Source of the DNA: Alkalinema sp. FACHB-956
GTDB taxonomy: Bacteria > Cyanobacteriota > Cyanobacteriia > Leptolyngbyales > Leptolyngbyaceae
Direction: 5' to 3'
NCBI RefSeq assembly: GCF_014697025.1
Contig: NZ_JACJRC010000023.1
Coordinates: 19,613-83,612, forward strand
DNA: 64,000 nucleotides
Shown piece by piece: positions 1 to 9,002 of this stretch. Within the stretch, counting starts at the first letter, position 1; each line of letters begins with the position of its first letter. Both the position numbers and the translations under genes were made by a program. A model generated the notes under the pieces. That model was not told the DNA's origin. It saw nothing but the letters and a program-made list of their open reading frames with translations, and searched no databases.

Positions 1-828
1 TAATTTACGTAAATAGTAATTTGCTTGATGAACTCTTGCTCGTAGATCGTCGGATTTGAAATCAAAATGTATCCCTAGGGCGATGGAATATTGTTCTCTA
101 TTCTGATACCAATGGGGAGCGCAAACGGGATGGTGAACCCCTTTTCCTGCCGTGATGGGATAGACGTAGGCTTTGGCTTGCTTTGCATCGCTATAGGTTG
201 CTGCGGTTAAATCACCGATGTAGAAGTTTTCTAATTCTTCGTCTGTTAAAATGCTGCGATCGTTGCCATCGAAAAGATTAGAAGTCCGATCGCCATGCAT
301 TTGCATGAGGAAAGTGGATTCGTGGTCAATGTGGTAGGACGTTACAGCGCAGGGAGACGCAATAAAAATATAGGCATCCATCCAAGACATTTCCTGCCGC
401 AGGGGTTGCCCCGTCAACTGTTCCAGTTCATCAATGATTTGGTCTACTAGAGCACGATATTCCGGATCGCGCTGTACGCTGTAGAGTAATAGCCAAGATT
501 CGGAATGCTCAATGTTAGCAATAAATTCCGGCAACTTTTCCTGCAAATCCTCCTTAAGCGTGGCATCCGTCCATTTCAGATGTTTTGGCATTTTGCTGGC
601 CTGACAACGGATGCTTCCTGGGCCATACTGAATCAAGGTATTCGCCAACTCCACTAAACGGGGCAATTGCATCAAAGGATGATCCGCCAAATAGTGGGAA
701 TACATAAAGGGCAAGCGATTAAACTTATCCCGAAAATCCGGTGACGGTTCAAAAATTCGATCAGGTCGTAATACAGATTGCGATGCAGATTGCGATGTAG
801 AGGGGGTATCTGTTTGAGTCAATGACAT
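1..828 (-). CDS. JmjC/cupin-like putative Fe(II)/2-oxoglutarate-dependent oxygenase (partial, runs off the left edge)
   Basis: An open frame of 276 codons runs from an ATG at 828 to base 1 without a stop, so the C-terminus lies outside the window. A good Shine-Dalgarno (GGGAG, 7 nt before the ATG) supports the start. The protein holds a YHIDHEST segment with an HxD pair (His166, Asp168) and a later GKGVHHPVCAPHW segment (His232/233). This is the spacing expected of the 2-His-1-carboxylate iron site of cupin_8/JmjC-type oxygenases. It is the third gene of a minus-strand group, 107 nt downstream of the putative methyltransferase and following the NRPS-PKS, so a tailoring hydroxylation is the natural inference. 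The exact substrate cannot be read. The intergenic gap carries small GATGCAAG direct repeats. The fold call is fairly secure; activity is inferred. Confidence 0.72.
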   Translation of the reverse strand, partial: MSLTQTDTPSTSQSASQSVLRPDRIFEPSPDFRDKFNRLPFMYSHYLADHPLMQLPRLVELANTLIQYGPGSIRCQASKMPKHLKWTDATLKEDLQEKLPEFIANIEHSESWLLLYSVQRDPEYRALVDQIIDELEQLTGQPLRQEMSWMDAYIFIASPCAVTSYHIDHESTFLMQMHGDRTSNLFDGNDRSILTDEELENFYIGDLTAATYSDAKQAKAYVYPITAGKGVHHPVCAPHWYQNREQYSIALGIHFDFKSDDLRARVHQANYYLRKL

Positions 829-935
829 GGCAATTCTCCCAAAATACAGGTGCATTTATTGATGCAAGTTGATGCAAGGGTTAGTGATGCATAGTTACGC
901 AAGGGCTACCAAACGGCTACTTATGCAAATGATCC

Positions 936-1805
936 CTAGCCTGCGATCGCCTGACGGAAATAAAATCCTTGGTAAGCCTCGACAAAGCGATCGGGATGAA
1001 AGGGAATCGTACAGGTGCGATCGATGCACCAGCGATCGACGAGTTGATAGCCTAAGGCTGCCAAGTCCGCCACAAACTCCCCCTCGTTCTGAATCTTATA
1101 AGGCGCGTAGGAACCCCAAAGATTTTGCAGCGTGATGTATTGAGCACCGCGATAGAACGGAACGTGATTAATAATCAAATGGCGGGGTTTGACAGCTAAG
1201 GGACGCAAAATATCCGCCAGGGATGGTTCCAAATATTGCAACGTACCGCAGGTCAGCAGAATTTCCTGTCCGTCGGCTGCTTCAAAGCCACTGGTGTAAC
1301 TCAGTCCAGGGCTAGGAATCCGCTGGATTAACCCCTGGCCCACCTTGACCTTTTCTGGTACATCGCAGACCTGCCACTGTAACCCTGCGGGGTAGGGAAT
1401 TAAGCGGCGGTAAGCATAGTAGCTTTGCCCTAAATTCCCGCCCAAATCAAACACCGTCTTGCTATCGGTAAAGGCATCCCGTAACCAGACTAAGACCGGA
1501 TAATCGATCGGCTGAAAGGTGTTTAAATCCTCTAGCTTCAACGTTTGAGCCTGATCAACCCCATGTAACGAGGCATGGTTATAGCCTGCTTGTATGGTTT
1601 TAGGAATCGCCTGCGTTGCCTCGGCAAAGGAGGAAAAGACCCCCCGATAGGCATTGGCGGTTCTGGGAAATACCCGGTGGTAAGCATAATAGTCCGCCAC
1701 GATCGGGAGCTTACTCACTAAGGTTTGCAGCGCCGCCTTGACCGAAAAGGTTCGACGATGGGAATAGTGGGCGCGAGGCTGCCCCGGTACTGAGCCAACG
1801 GTCAT
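936..1805 (-). CDS. TIGR04325-family putative SAM-dependent methyltransferase
   Basis: The 289-residue protein matches the pattern of the TIGR04325 putative methyltransferases, usually found in polysaccharide or secondary-metabolite loci. The segment VFDLGGNLGQ (about residues 118-127) is a glycine-rich SAM-binding motif I. It is followed by an acidic CDVPE loop (residues 147-151) and an LTCGTLQYLE strand, all as in Rossmann-fold methyltransferases. The ATG lies 2 nt after the stop of the NRPS-PKS gene, which implies translational coupling and a shared transcript. Its product probably modifies the megasynthase product or a carrier-bound intermediate, but neither the acceptor atom nor the substrate can be deduced. 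Methyl transfer has not been shown for the family as far as I know, so the activity is inferred from the motif. Confidence 0.75.
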   Translation of the reverse strand: MTVGSVPGQPRAHYSHRRTFSVKAALQTLVSKLPIVADYYAYHRVFPRTANAYRGVFSSFAEATQAIPKTIQAGYNHASLHGVDQAQTLKLEDLNTFQPIDYPVLVWLRDAFTDSKTVFDLGGNLGQSYYAYRRLIPYPAGLQWQVCDVPEKVKVGQGLIQRIPSPGLSYTSGFEAADGQEILLTCGTLQYLEPSLADILRPLAVKPRHLIINHVPFYRGAQYITLQNLWGSYAPYKIQNEGEFVADLAALGYQLVDRWCIDRTCTIPFHPDRFVEAYQGFYFRQAIAG

Positions 1806-1807
1806 GA

Positions 1808-4800
1808 TTACACCCCTTGTAATTGCAGATATTTACCAGGCCGCTCCGGATCGGGCACAAACCAGGCCGGATTGCCCTGGGGATCGCGGCCTAGGCGCGC
1901 ACCGGGCTGAGGCGGTTGGTTGCGATCGCCTTGCACGCCTGTTGTTCCCGGTAAAAGCCCTGCCGCTTGCAGTTCCGCAATACTGTCCTTAAAGGCACGG
2001 GTCACAAATTCGATCTCTTCATCGGTGTGGGCCAGGGTGAAGAAGCAGGGCCGATGTTCCCAAATGTGCACACCCCGTTCCCGCAGTAGGTAGAACAACA
2101 AACTACCGTAGGTGGCTTCGGGGGCGTAGGTGACGTAGAAGAACGAGCTAAAGTGGGCAATTTTAATCGGAGCTTGGACGCGATCGCAGTATTGTTGCAG
2201 ATGGGTTGCAAAGCGATCGACCTTCGCTGCCAGCCCCTGTTGCAAACTGGGACCTGCTGCTTGCAGCCGTTGCAGCACGACTTCCGCCGCCGCCAACGCC
2301 ATGGGGTGCCGCACAAAGGTTCCCGCAAAGAACGTCACACCCACTTCCGGGAAGGAAGCATCGCCAAACTGCCATTGCCCCCCATCCAATGCATCCATAA
2401 ATTGCGATTTACCCGCCACGACGCCAATGGGTAGCCCACCGCCAATCACTTTGCCATAGGTCGCTAAGTCCGCCCGAATGTCAAAGTAGGCTTGGGCACC
2501 ACCGGGATGCACTCGGAACCCTGTCACCACTTCATCAAAAATCAATGCTGTCTCCGATGCCTCCGTCAGCACGCGCAAATCCTTGAGAAATTCTCGGGGT
2601 TGCAGTTCAGGGCGACGGCTCTGCACGGGTTCCACTAGAATCGCAGCCAAATCATCGGCCCGATCGCGGAGGATTTGTAAGGATTCCGGGGTGCCGTAAT
2701 CGAGCACCAGAACATTTTCAAACATCGAGGGCAGAATCCCAGGAGCCGCAGGCAGCGATCGCAGTTTTGGCCCACTGCGAACAATCACTTCATCAAAGGT
2801 GCCATGGTAGCCCCCCGCAAACATGGCGATCGTGCTGCGTCCGGTGACAGTACGGGACAACCGCATCGCCGCCATCACCGCTTCCGACCCGGTGTTACAA
2901 AAGGCCACCCGCTCCATGCCCGTGATTTCTGTGACCATCTTGGCCACCCTACCCGCCAGCGGCGTTTGCGGGCCAATTTCAATCCCGGCATCCATTTGCG
3001 CTTTGACGGCATCGGCCACAAAGTCCGGTGACCAGCCAAAGAAGTTCAACCCAAAGCCATTGGTCAAATCAATATATTCGTTACCATCCACATCCCAGAG
3101 CTTGGAACCCTTGGAACGATCGGTGACGATGGGATAGACAATTTCCTTCAACAGTGGCATAAAACCGGAAACCGTACGCGGGTCGGCTAAATAACGACGA
3201 TGTTCTTGGGTTTGTCGTTTGGATTCCACGGTACGACGAACATAGCGCTGGATGATGCGATCGAGGGCGGCCTGCTGCTCGGCAGTAAGGGTATGATGAC
3301 TGGTTTTTTCGATTTTGGCCCCTGGCCCAAAGTTTTTCTTGGGTGGTGCTGTCTCTGCTGCTGCGTCTTGGCCATTAGCAGATCCCTGGGTAGCAGCTTG
3401 GGGGAGAACAGCGTTTACATGCCCGTTAGAGGTTCCATTGGGACTCCCATTCGTCCTGCCGTTGGTCGCATTTTTCCCAGAGTCATGACTCGCGCCATTC
3501 GTTATCCCAAGGGGCGAGGAAATTGCCCCATTCGTGACTGGCCCATTCGTGACTGGTCCATTGCTGACGGGAGGTTGAGCGATCGCACCCGCACTGCCTA
3601 CTCCATTTAAAATGTGCAATTGCTGCGCCATGATTTGTAACTGTTGGGCAATCACCGCTTCGATCGCGCGGGTTTGTTCCGGAGAGGTCGCCGCGCTCGG
3701 GCTGTAGGAACCATTGCCGTTACCATGACCATTACCGTTGCCATTGCCATTGCTAGGGTTGACCACAGGGGCAAAAGAAGTGATTGGTAATCCAGGAACC
3801 ATCACTGGCGCGGATGGAACTGCAGGAGCCAGGGTCGGTGTTGGGGTCGGTTCCTCAACCGTCGTCGGAGCCGGGAAAGCATCCACAGATAAGAAGCGAT
3901 CGAGGTGTTCCGATAGACGAGCTAAGTTGGGGTAATCCTCGAGTAGGTTGCGGAAGGTCAGTTTGACTTTGAACTTTTTCTGCACCGCCAACGCCACCTG
4001 GGTCAAGGTCAACGAATCCATACCCAAATCTAGGAAGGTACTCGTCAAATCTTCGCTATCCAATTCAAACCCAGAGGTTTCTTCAAAAACTTCTTGTAAC
4101 AAAGGAATCAAACGTTTAACACGGGGTTCAGCCATAGTAGAAATCACCTCAGGTGGGACGGCAGGAGAACTCAATAGAGAAACTACAGGCAAAGCGTCTA
4201 TGCCAAACTCGGCGGCAGCCAGCATTGGCTCCGGCCCGATCTCAGCGGGGGAATCCACGGGAACGGCTGGTTTGGGATCAATCCAGTAGCGTTGCCGCTC
4301 AAAGGGATAGGTGGGCAGAGGCACCCGGTGACGGTACTCATCGGTATAGAAAGCAGCCCAATCGATCGCCACCCCCGATAACCACAAATGCCCGATCGCT
4401 TGCATTAAGCTGACCCATTCCCCCTCATCGTCGGCACTGCTGCCCAGGGAGGGAATGGCGATCTGCCGCTTGAGATCCTTGGCCTGCTGGCGAGCCAGGG
4501 TGGTTGCCGTCGTCCGGGGACCCACTTCCAGCAACACCCGTTCTGGCTGTTGCCACAGGGTTTGCACCCCCTCCGTAAACCGCACCGTTTCCCGTAGGTG
4601 GCTAGCCCAGTAGAGCGGATCGGTGGCTTGCTCATCCCGAATCCAATCCGTCGTCACCGTGGACACAAAGGGAATCTGGGGCGGGGAAAGCTGGATTTGT
4701 TTGACCAGTTCTGCAAAGGGCGCAACCACTGGCTCCATCATGGGGGAATGGAAGGCGTGGGAGGTGTGCAAGGGTTTACAGATAACGTCCTCCGCTTCCA

Positions 4801-7800
4801 ATTCCGCTTGCAATTTCGCCACCGCTTCCGTCGGCCCTGATACCACACAGAGGGCGGGGCCATTAATCGCCGCGATCGCCATGTCTGCCGTCAACCGAGG
4901 TGCAACTGTTTCCGCTGGCAGCCTGACCGAGAGCATGGTTCCCGGCGGCAACTCCCACATCATCTGGCCTCGGGTGGCTACCAGCTTCAGTCCATCCTCT
5001 AGGGAAAACACCCCCGCTAGACAAGCTGCCACAAATTCACCAATGCTATGACCGATCAAGGCGGCTGGCTGTACCCCCCAACTAATCCACAGTTGGGCCA
5101 GGGCGTATTCGATCGTGAATAGGGCCGGTTGGGTGTACAGGGTTTGTTTGAGCCGTGCCGCTGCCATTTCCGCGTCAGCTTCGGCGGGGTAGAGGATTGC
5201 CCGCAGGTCGCAGCCCAGCAAGGGTTGGAGAATGGCAGCACAGCGATCGACCGTTGCCTGAAAGACGGGTTCCCGCTGGTACAGATTTGCGCCCATGTGC
5301 AAATATTGCGAGCCTTGGCCGGGGAACATGAACACGACTTCCGGTGGAGATGGCTGTGGGCTACGGGTGGCCGGACGCTGGGTTTCGCTGGGTGTTAAGG
5401 CCGCGATCGCCGATGCTACATCACGACCGATGACGAAGCGCCGATGCTTCCAGCCTTTGCGTCCCTGTTGCAGCGTATAGGCCACATCCGCCAAGTTGAC
5501 TGCCAAGTTCAATTCGGTCGCTTGCGAGAGAAAGTCCCGCAGGTTGTCCGTTGCCCGATCGAGGGCCGTGGGCGTTTTGGCGGACAGGAGCAACAGTTGC
5601 ACCGGACGGGAGGGGCCAGAGGGCGGTACGATCGGGGCTTCCTCCACAATCACATGGGCATTGGTGCCGCCCACCCCAAAGGAACTGACGCCGGCCCGCC
5701 GGGGTGACTCACTGCGCAGCCAAGCTTGGTTGTGGGCATTAACGTAAAACGGGCTCTGGGCAAAATCAATTTGCGGGTTGGGGGCCGTAAAATTCAGGCT
5801 GGCGGGTAGTTGCTCGTGGTAAAGGGCCAGCGCCGTTTTCATCAACCCGGCCACCCCTGCCGCTGCCACCGCATGGCCAATGTTACTTTTAATCGACCCG
5901 ATCGCGCAGAATTGCTGCCGTTGGGTTTGCCGTTGGAAGGCTTGGGTCAGGGCTTCTACTTCGATCGGGTCACCTAAGGGTGTTGCCGTGCCGTGGGTTT
6001 CCACATAGCTAATGCTTTCCGGATTCACCCCCGCCATGGTTTGGGCCTGGACGATCGCCCTAGCCTGCCCTTGGACACTGGGGGCGGTAAAGCTGACCTT
6101 ATCGCTGCCGTCGTTATTCAGCCCCACACCTTTGATTACCGCATAGATGAGATCGCCCGCTTCCAAGGCATCGGCCAACCGCTTCAGCACGACAATGCCC
6201 GCCCCGCTATTGAACATTGTCCCCTGGGCCTCGGCATCAAAGGGGCGACACCGGCCATCGGGGGAGAGCATACTGCCTTCCTGGTAAAGATAGCCCGTAT
6301 TCTGTGGCGTGGTGATGGAAACGCCGCCTGCCAAGGCCAAGTCGCACTGGTGACTCAGTAATCCCTGTACCGCCTGTCCCACGGCCACCAGGGAGGTGGA
6401 ACAAGCCGTATTGATGCTGACGCTGGGACCTTGCAGATTGAGTTTGTAGGCAATGCGGGTGGTGACAAAGTCCTTTTCATTGGCCAGCATGGTCTGGAAT
6501 GCCCCGATGCGATCGATGATTTCTGGCCGCCCGCAGAGATGCCGTTCAAAGTAGGTATTCTGACCAGACCCAGCATAGAGACCGATCGAGCCGGAATAGG
6601 TATCGGGATGATAACCAGCGGTTTCCAGAGCTTCGTAGGCCAGTTCCAGGAAGACCCGTGCCTGAGGATCCATCACTTCCGCTTCCCGGGGGCTAATGCC
6701 AAAGAACGCTGCATCAAAGTCTTCCGCGCCAGAGATCGTCCCCCTAGCCCGGACGTAGTTGGGATCATGGCGTAGTTCGGGGTCAACACTGGGGTCGATC
6801 TCGTCTGGACTAAAGAAGGTAGTCGATTCAACGTTATTAACAAGGTTTTGCCAAAACTCCGCGATCGAATTGGCACCCGGAAACCGTCCGACCATCCCCA
6901 CGATCGCAATGCCTTCGACTGCGGTTGAGAGGGATGACGGGCGCTGTCCTTGGGGCGATCGTTGCAGGGGATGCTCCCAAGGGCTGCCCGACTTCTGTTG
7001 CAGTTGCACCAAATACGCCGCTAGTGACCGTATCGTTGGGTATTGGTATAGTTTGACCGCACGCAGATCAAGATTAAATTGCTTCTGAATACGGGTCACC
7101 AGTTGTAGTCCTAGGAGCGACGTGCCACCCAGATCGCAGAAATTTTCATCCACGCTGACTTGGGACAGTCCTAGAATTTCGCTCCACAATTCCACCAGCT
7201 GCTGTTCCGTAACATTTTTCGCACGCACCAGAGAGGACACAGGGGTCGATCGCTCCGGTTTGGGAAGAGCCCTGCGATCGGCTTTCCCGTTGGGTGTCAG
7301 GGGAATTTTATCGAGAATTACGATTGCCCCTGGAACCATGTAGTCTGCTAACTGGTTTTGCAGGGCTGCTCGGATGGTTGGGATCTCTAATATTTGCTGG
7401 GGCTGCGCCGTCAGGTAGGCAACTAGTTGTTTATCACCGGGTCGATCCTCCCGTACCAGCACGATCGCATCCCGCACCCCCGGTTGCTGACTGAGTACCG
7501 TTTCAATTTCCCCTAGTTCAATGCGGTAGCCACGAATTTTGACTTGGTGATCAGTCCGACCGATAAACTCCAAATTACCGTCAGATAGATGGCGTACCAG
7601 ATCGCCAGTTTTATAGAGTTTGGCTTGGGGATCAGCCTGGAATGGATTAGGAACAAAGCGCTCTGTAGTCAGGTCAGGTCGGTTGAGATAGCCGCGCGCT
7701 AAGCCATCACCGCCGATGTACAACTCACCGACCGCCCCCATTGCCACCGGCTGCATTTGGTCATCCAAAACATAGACCTGGGTATTGCCGATCGGGGTCC

Positions 7801-8848
7801 CGATCGGGATGGAAGTCCAAGCGGGATCAAGGGGGCGAGGAATACGGTAGCAGCAGGTAAACGTCGTACTTTCCGTGGGGCCGTAACCGTTGATTAGCTG
7901 GGTGTCCGGCAGCAAAGTTTGGGCTTGGCGAATGTGGGCAACGGATAGGGCTTCCCCTCCGGTCAGTAGTTCCTTCACCCCTTGCAAGGTTTCCGGCGCT
8001 TCCGTGACGATCGTATTAAACAAGGCTGCCGTTAACCACATTGTTGTAATGCGATAGTCTCGAATGATCTGCCCTAACGTCTGGGGATCGGGCAGACCAT
8101 TTTCGGGATAGAGCACACAGCGACTCCCGTGGAGCAGCGCTCCCCAAATTTCCAACGTTGCCGCATCAAAGGACACAGGAGCCAATTGCAGGAACGTTTG
8201 CTGGCCATCTAGGGGCGTATAGGTTGCACCGAATACTAACCGCAACACGGCGCGATGGGGAATGGCAACGCCCTTGGGTCGGCCTGTGGAACCAGATGTG
8301 TAATTAACGTAGGCTAGATTTTCAGCGGCGATCGGGACTTCTGGAGCTTGGGAATTGGGGGGTGCATCAACTCCCCAGCCAGCATCCAGACAGAAGATCT
8401 GAGCCTGGGTCGGAGGGAGCCGATCTCGCAAATGGGATTGGGTCAGCAGCACTGGAGCCTGACTGTCTTCCAGCATGAAGGCCAAGCGATCGGTGGGGTA
8501 GGCGGGATCGAGCGGTACATACACCCCTCCTGCTTTCAGGACACCCAAAATTGCCACCATTAATTCGATCGATCGATCCATTGCGATCGCTACAAAGGTT
8601 TCGGTTGTCACACCTAATACTTGTAGTTGTTGTGCTAAACAATTGGCACGATCGTTCAGTTCACGATAACTTAAATGGATCTCATCTGATTCTGTAGAGG
8701 ATGGTAAGATGACTGCAACAGCATCGGGTTGGTGTCCGACCTGAGATTGAAAAACATGATGAATACAGCTATTGGAGGGATAGTCAATATTCGTCTGGTT
8801 CCAAGGGAAAGAAGCGCATGAATAGCTGGATTCCAAAAGATTTCCCAT
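1808..8848 (-). CDS. Hybrid NRPS-PKS-aminotransferase megasynthase (A-PCP-KS-AT-ACP-AMT)
   Basis: A 2346-residue single-module hybrid synthase. The order is adenylation (about 31-530, core YTSGSTGRPKG), PCP (GGTSLL, Ser577), ketosynthase (TACSTS Cys816, THGTA His952, NIGHA His992), acyltransferase (GHSIGE Ser1268, HAFH at 1364-1367, the malonyl-CoA signature) and ACP (LGMDSL, Ser1612). A Gly/Asn-rich linker (about 1700-1830) and a class III PLP aminotransferase (about 1890-2300, DEVVTGFR, GKVIGGG with Lys2133) follow. No condensation, ketoreductase, thioesterase or reductase domain is visible. A hand-read adenylation code is D-A-L-W-L-G-G-T-F-K, close to known Val codes, so a branched hydrophobic amino acid is likely. 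Expected chemistry: amino acid loading, one malonate extension to a beta-ketone, then transamination as in MycA/McyE. The ATG at 8848 has AGGA 8 nt upstream; an in-frame TTG lies 30 nt earlier. Confidence 0.93.
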   Translation of the reverse strand: MGNLLESSYSCASFPWNQTNIDYPSNSCIHHVFQSQVGHQPDAVAVILPSSTESDEIHLSYRELNDRANCLAQQLQVLGVTTETFVAIAMDRSIELMVAILGVLKAGGVYVPLDPAYPTDRLAFMLEDSQAPVLLTQSHLRDRLPPTQAQIFCLDAGWGVDAPPNSQAPEVPIAAENLAYVNYTSGSTGRPKGVAIPHRAVLRLVFGATYTPLDGQQTFLQLAPVSFDAATLEIWGALLHGSRCVLYPENGLPDPQTLGQIIRDYRITTMWLTAALFNTIVTEAPETLQGVKELLTGGEALSVAHIRQAQTLLPDTQLINGYGPTESTTFTCCYRIPRPLDPAWTSIPIGTPIGNTQVYVLDDQMQPVAMGAVGELYIGGDGLARGYLNRPDLTTERFVPNPFQADPQAKLYKTGDLVRHLSDGNLEFIGRTDHQVKIRGYRIELGEIETVLSQQPGVRDAIVLVREDRPGDKQLVAYLTAQPQQILEIPTIRAALQNQLADYMVPGAIVILDKIPLTPNGKADRRALPKPERSTPVSSLVRAKNVTEQQLVELWSEILGLSQVSVDENFCDLGGTSLLGLQLVTRIQKQFNLDLRAVKLYQYPTIRSLAAYLVQLQQKSGSPWEHPLQRSPQGQRPSSLSTAVEGIAIVGMVGRFPGANSIAEFWQNLVNNVESTTFFSPDEIDPSVDPELRHDPNYVRARGTISGAEDFDAAFFGISPREAEVMDPQARVFLELAYEALETAGYHPDTYSGSIGLYAGSGQNTYFERHLCGRPEIIDRIGAFQTMLANEKDFVTTRIAYKLNLQGPSVSINTACSTSLVAVGQAVQGLLSHQCDLALAGGVSITTPQNTGYLYQEGSMLSPDGRCRPFDAEAQGTMFNSGAGIVVLKRLADALEAGDLIYAVIKGVGLNNDGSDKVSFTAPSVQGQARAIVQAQTMAGVNPESISYVETHGTATPLGDPIEVEALTQAFQRQTQRQQFCAIGSIKSNIGHAVAAAGVAGLMKTALALYHEQLPASLNFTAPNPQIDFAQSPFYVNAHNQAWLRSESPRRAGVSSFGVGGTNAHVIVEEAPIVPPSGPSRPVQLLLLSAKTPTALDRATDNLRDFLSQATELNLAVNLADVAYTLQQGRKGWKHRRFVIGRDVASAIAALTPSETQRPATRSPQPSPPEVVFMFPGQGSQYLHMGANLYQREPVFQATVDRCAAILQPLLGCDLRAILYPAEADAEMAAARLKQTLYTQPALFTIEYALAQLWISWGVQPAALIGHSIGEFVAACLAGVFSLEDGLKLVATRGQMMWELPPGTMLSVRLPAETVAPRLTADMAIAAINGPALCVVSGPTEAVAKLQAELEAEDVICKPLHTSHAFHSPMMEPVVAPFAELVKQIQLSPPQIPFVSTVTTDWIRDEQATDPLYWASHLRETVRFTEGVQTLWQQPERVLLEVGPRTTATTLARQQAKDLKRQIAIPSLGSSADDEGEWVSLMQAIGHLWLSGVAIDWAAFYTDEYRHRVPLPTYPFERQRYWIDPKPAVPVDSPAEIGPEPMLAAAEFGIDALPVVSLLSSPAVPPEVISTMAEPRVKRLIPLLQEVFEETSGFELDSEDLTSTFLDLGMDSLTLTQVALAVQKKFKVKLTFRNLLEDYPNLARLSEHLDRFLSVDAFPAPTTVEEPTPTPTLAPAVPSAPVMVPGLPITSFAPVVNPSNGNGNGNGHGNGNGSYSPSAATSPEQTRAIEAVIAQQLQIMAQQLHILNGVGSAGAIAQPPVSNGPVTNGPVTNGAISSPLGITNGASHDSGKNATNGRTNGSPNGTSNGHVNAVLPQAATQGSANGQDAAAETAPPKKNFGPGAKIEKTSHHTLTAEQQAALDRIIQRYVRRTVESKRQTQEHRRYLADPRTVSGFMPLLKEIVYPIVTDRSKGSKLWDVDGNEYIDLTNGFGLNFFGWSPDFVADAVKAQMDAGIEIGPQTPLAGRVAKMVTEITGMERVAFCNTGSEAVMAAMRLSRTVTGRSTIAMFAGGYHGTFDEVIVRSGPKLRSLPAAPGILPSMFENVLVLDYGTPESLQILRDRADDLAAILVEPVQSRRPELQPREFLKDLRVLTEASETALIFDEVVTGFRVHPGGAQAYFDIRADLATYGKVIGGGLPIGVVAGKSQFMDALDGGQWQFGDASFPEVGVTFFAGTFVRHPMALAAAEVVLQRLQAAGPSLQQGLAAKVDRFATHLQQYCDRVQAPIKIAHFSSFFYVTYAPEATYGSLLFYLLRERGVHIWEHRPCFFTLAHTDEEIEFVTRAFKDSIAELQAAGLLPGTTGVQGDRNQPPQPGARLGRDPQGNPAWFVPDPERPGKYLQLQGV

Positions 8849-8986
8849 GTTCACTGTCCTAAAAAAAATCTTGAGCAACTAATTGGCTAATATTCAATTG
8901 AGTGATTAACGGGTATAGAGCAAGCAGTACCAAATATTACTGGTGATTTTGTTCTACATAAAACAGTGTGAACTATAAAAATAGAA

Positions 8987-9002
8987 TGTGATTGTTTTCA
9001 CA
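8987..9002. promoter_or_regulatory. CRP-type site TGTGA-N6-TCACA upstream of the NRPS-PKS gene
   Basis: The 16-bp sequence TGTGATTGTTTTCACA is a perfect match to the CRP consensus half-sites TGTGA and TCACA with the canonical 6-bp spacer. Cyanobacterial cAMP receptor proteins such as SyCRP1 bind this consensus. It lies 139 bp upstream of the ATG at 8848 on the upstream side of the minus-strand gene. A TATGTA hexamer at 8955-8960 could be the matching -10 element. That would place the site close to a class II activator position, but this promoter is inferred. Confidence 0.55.
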
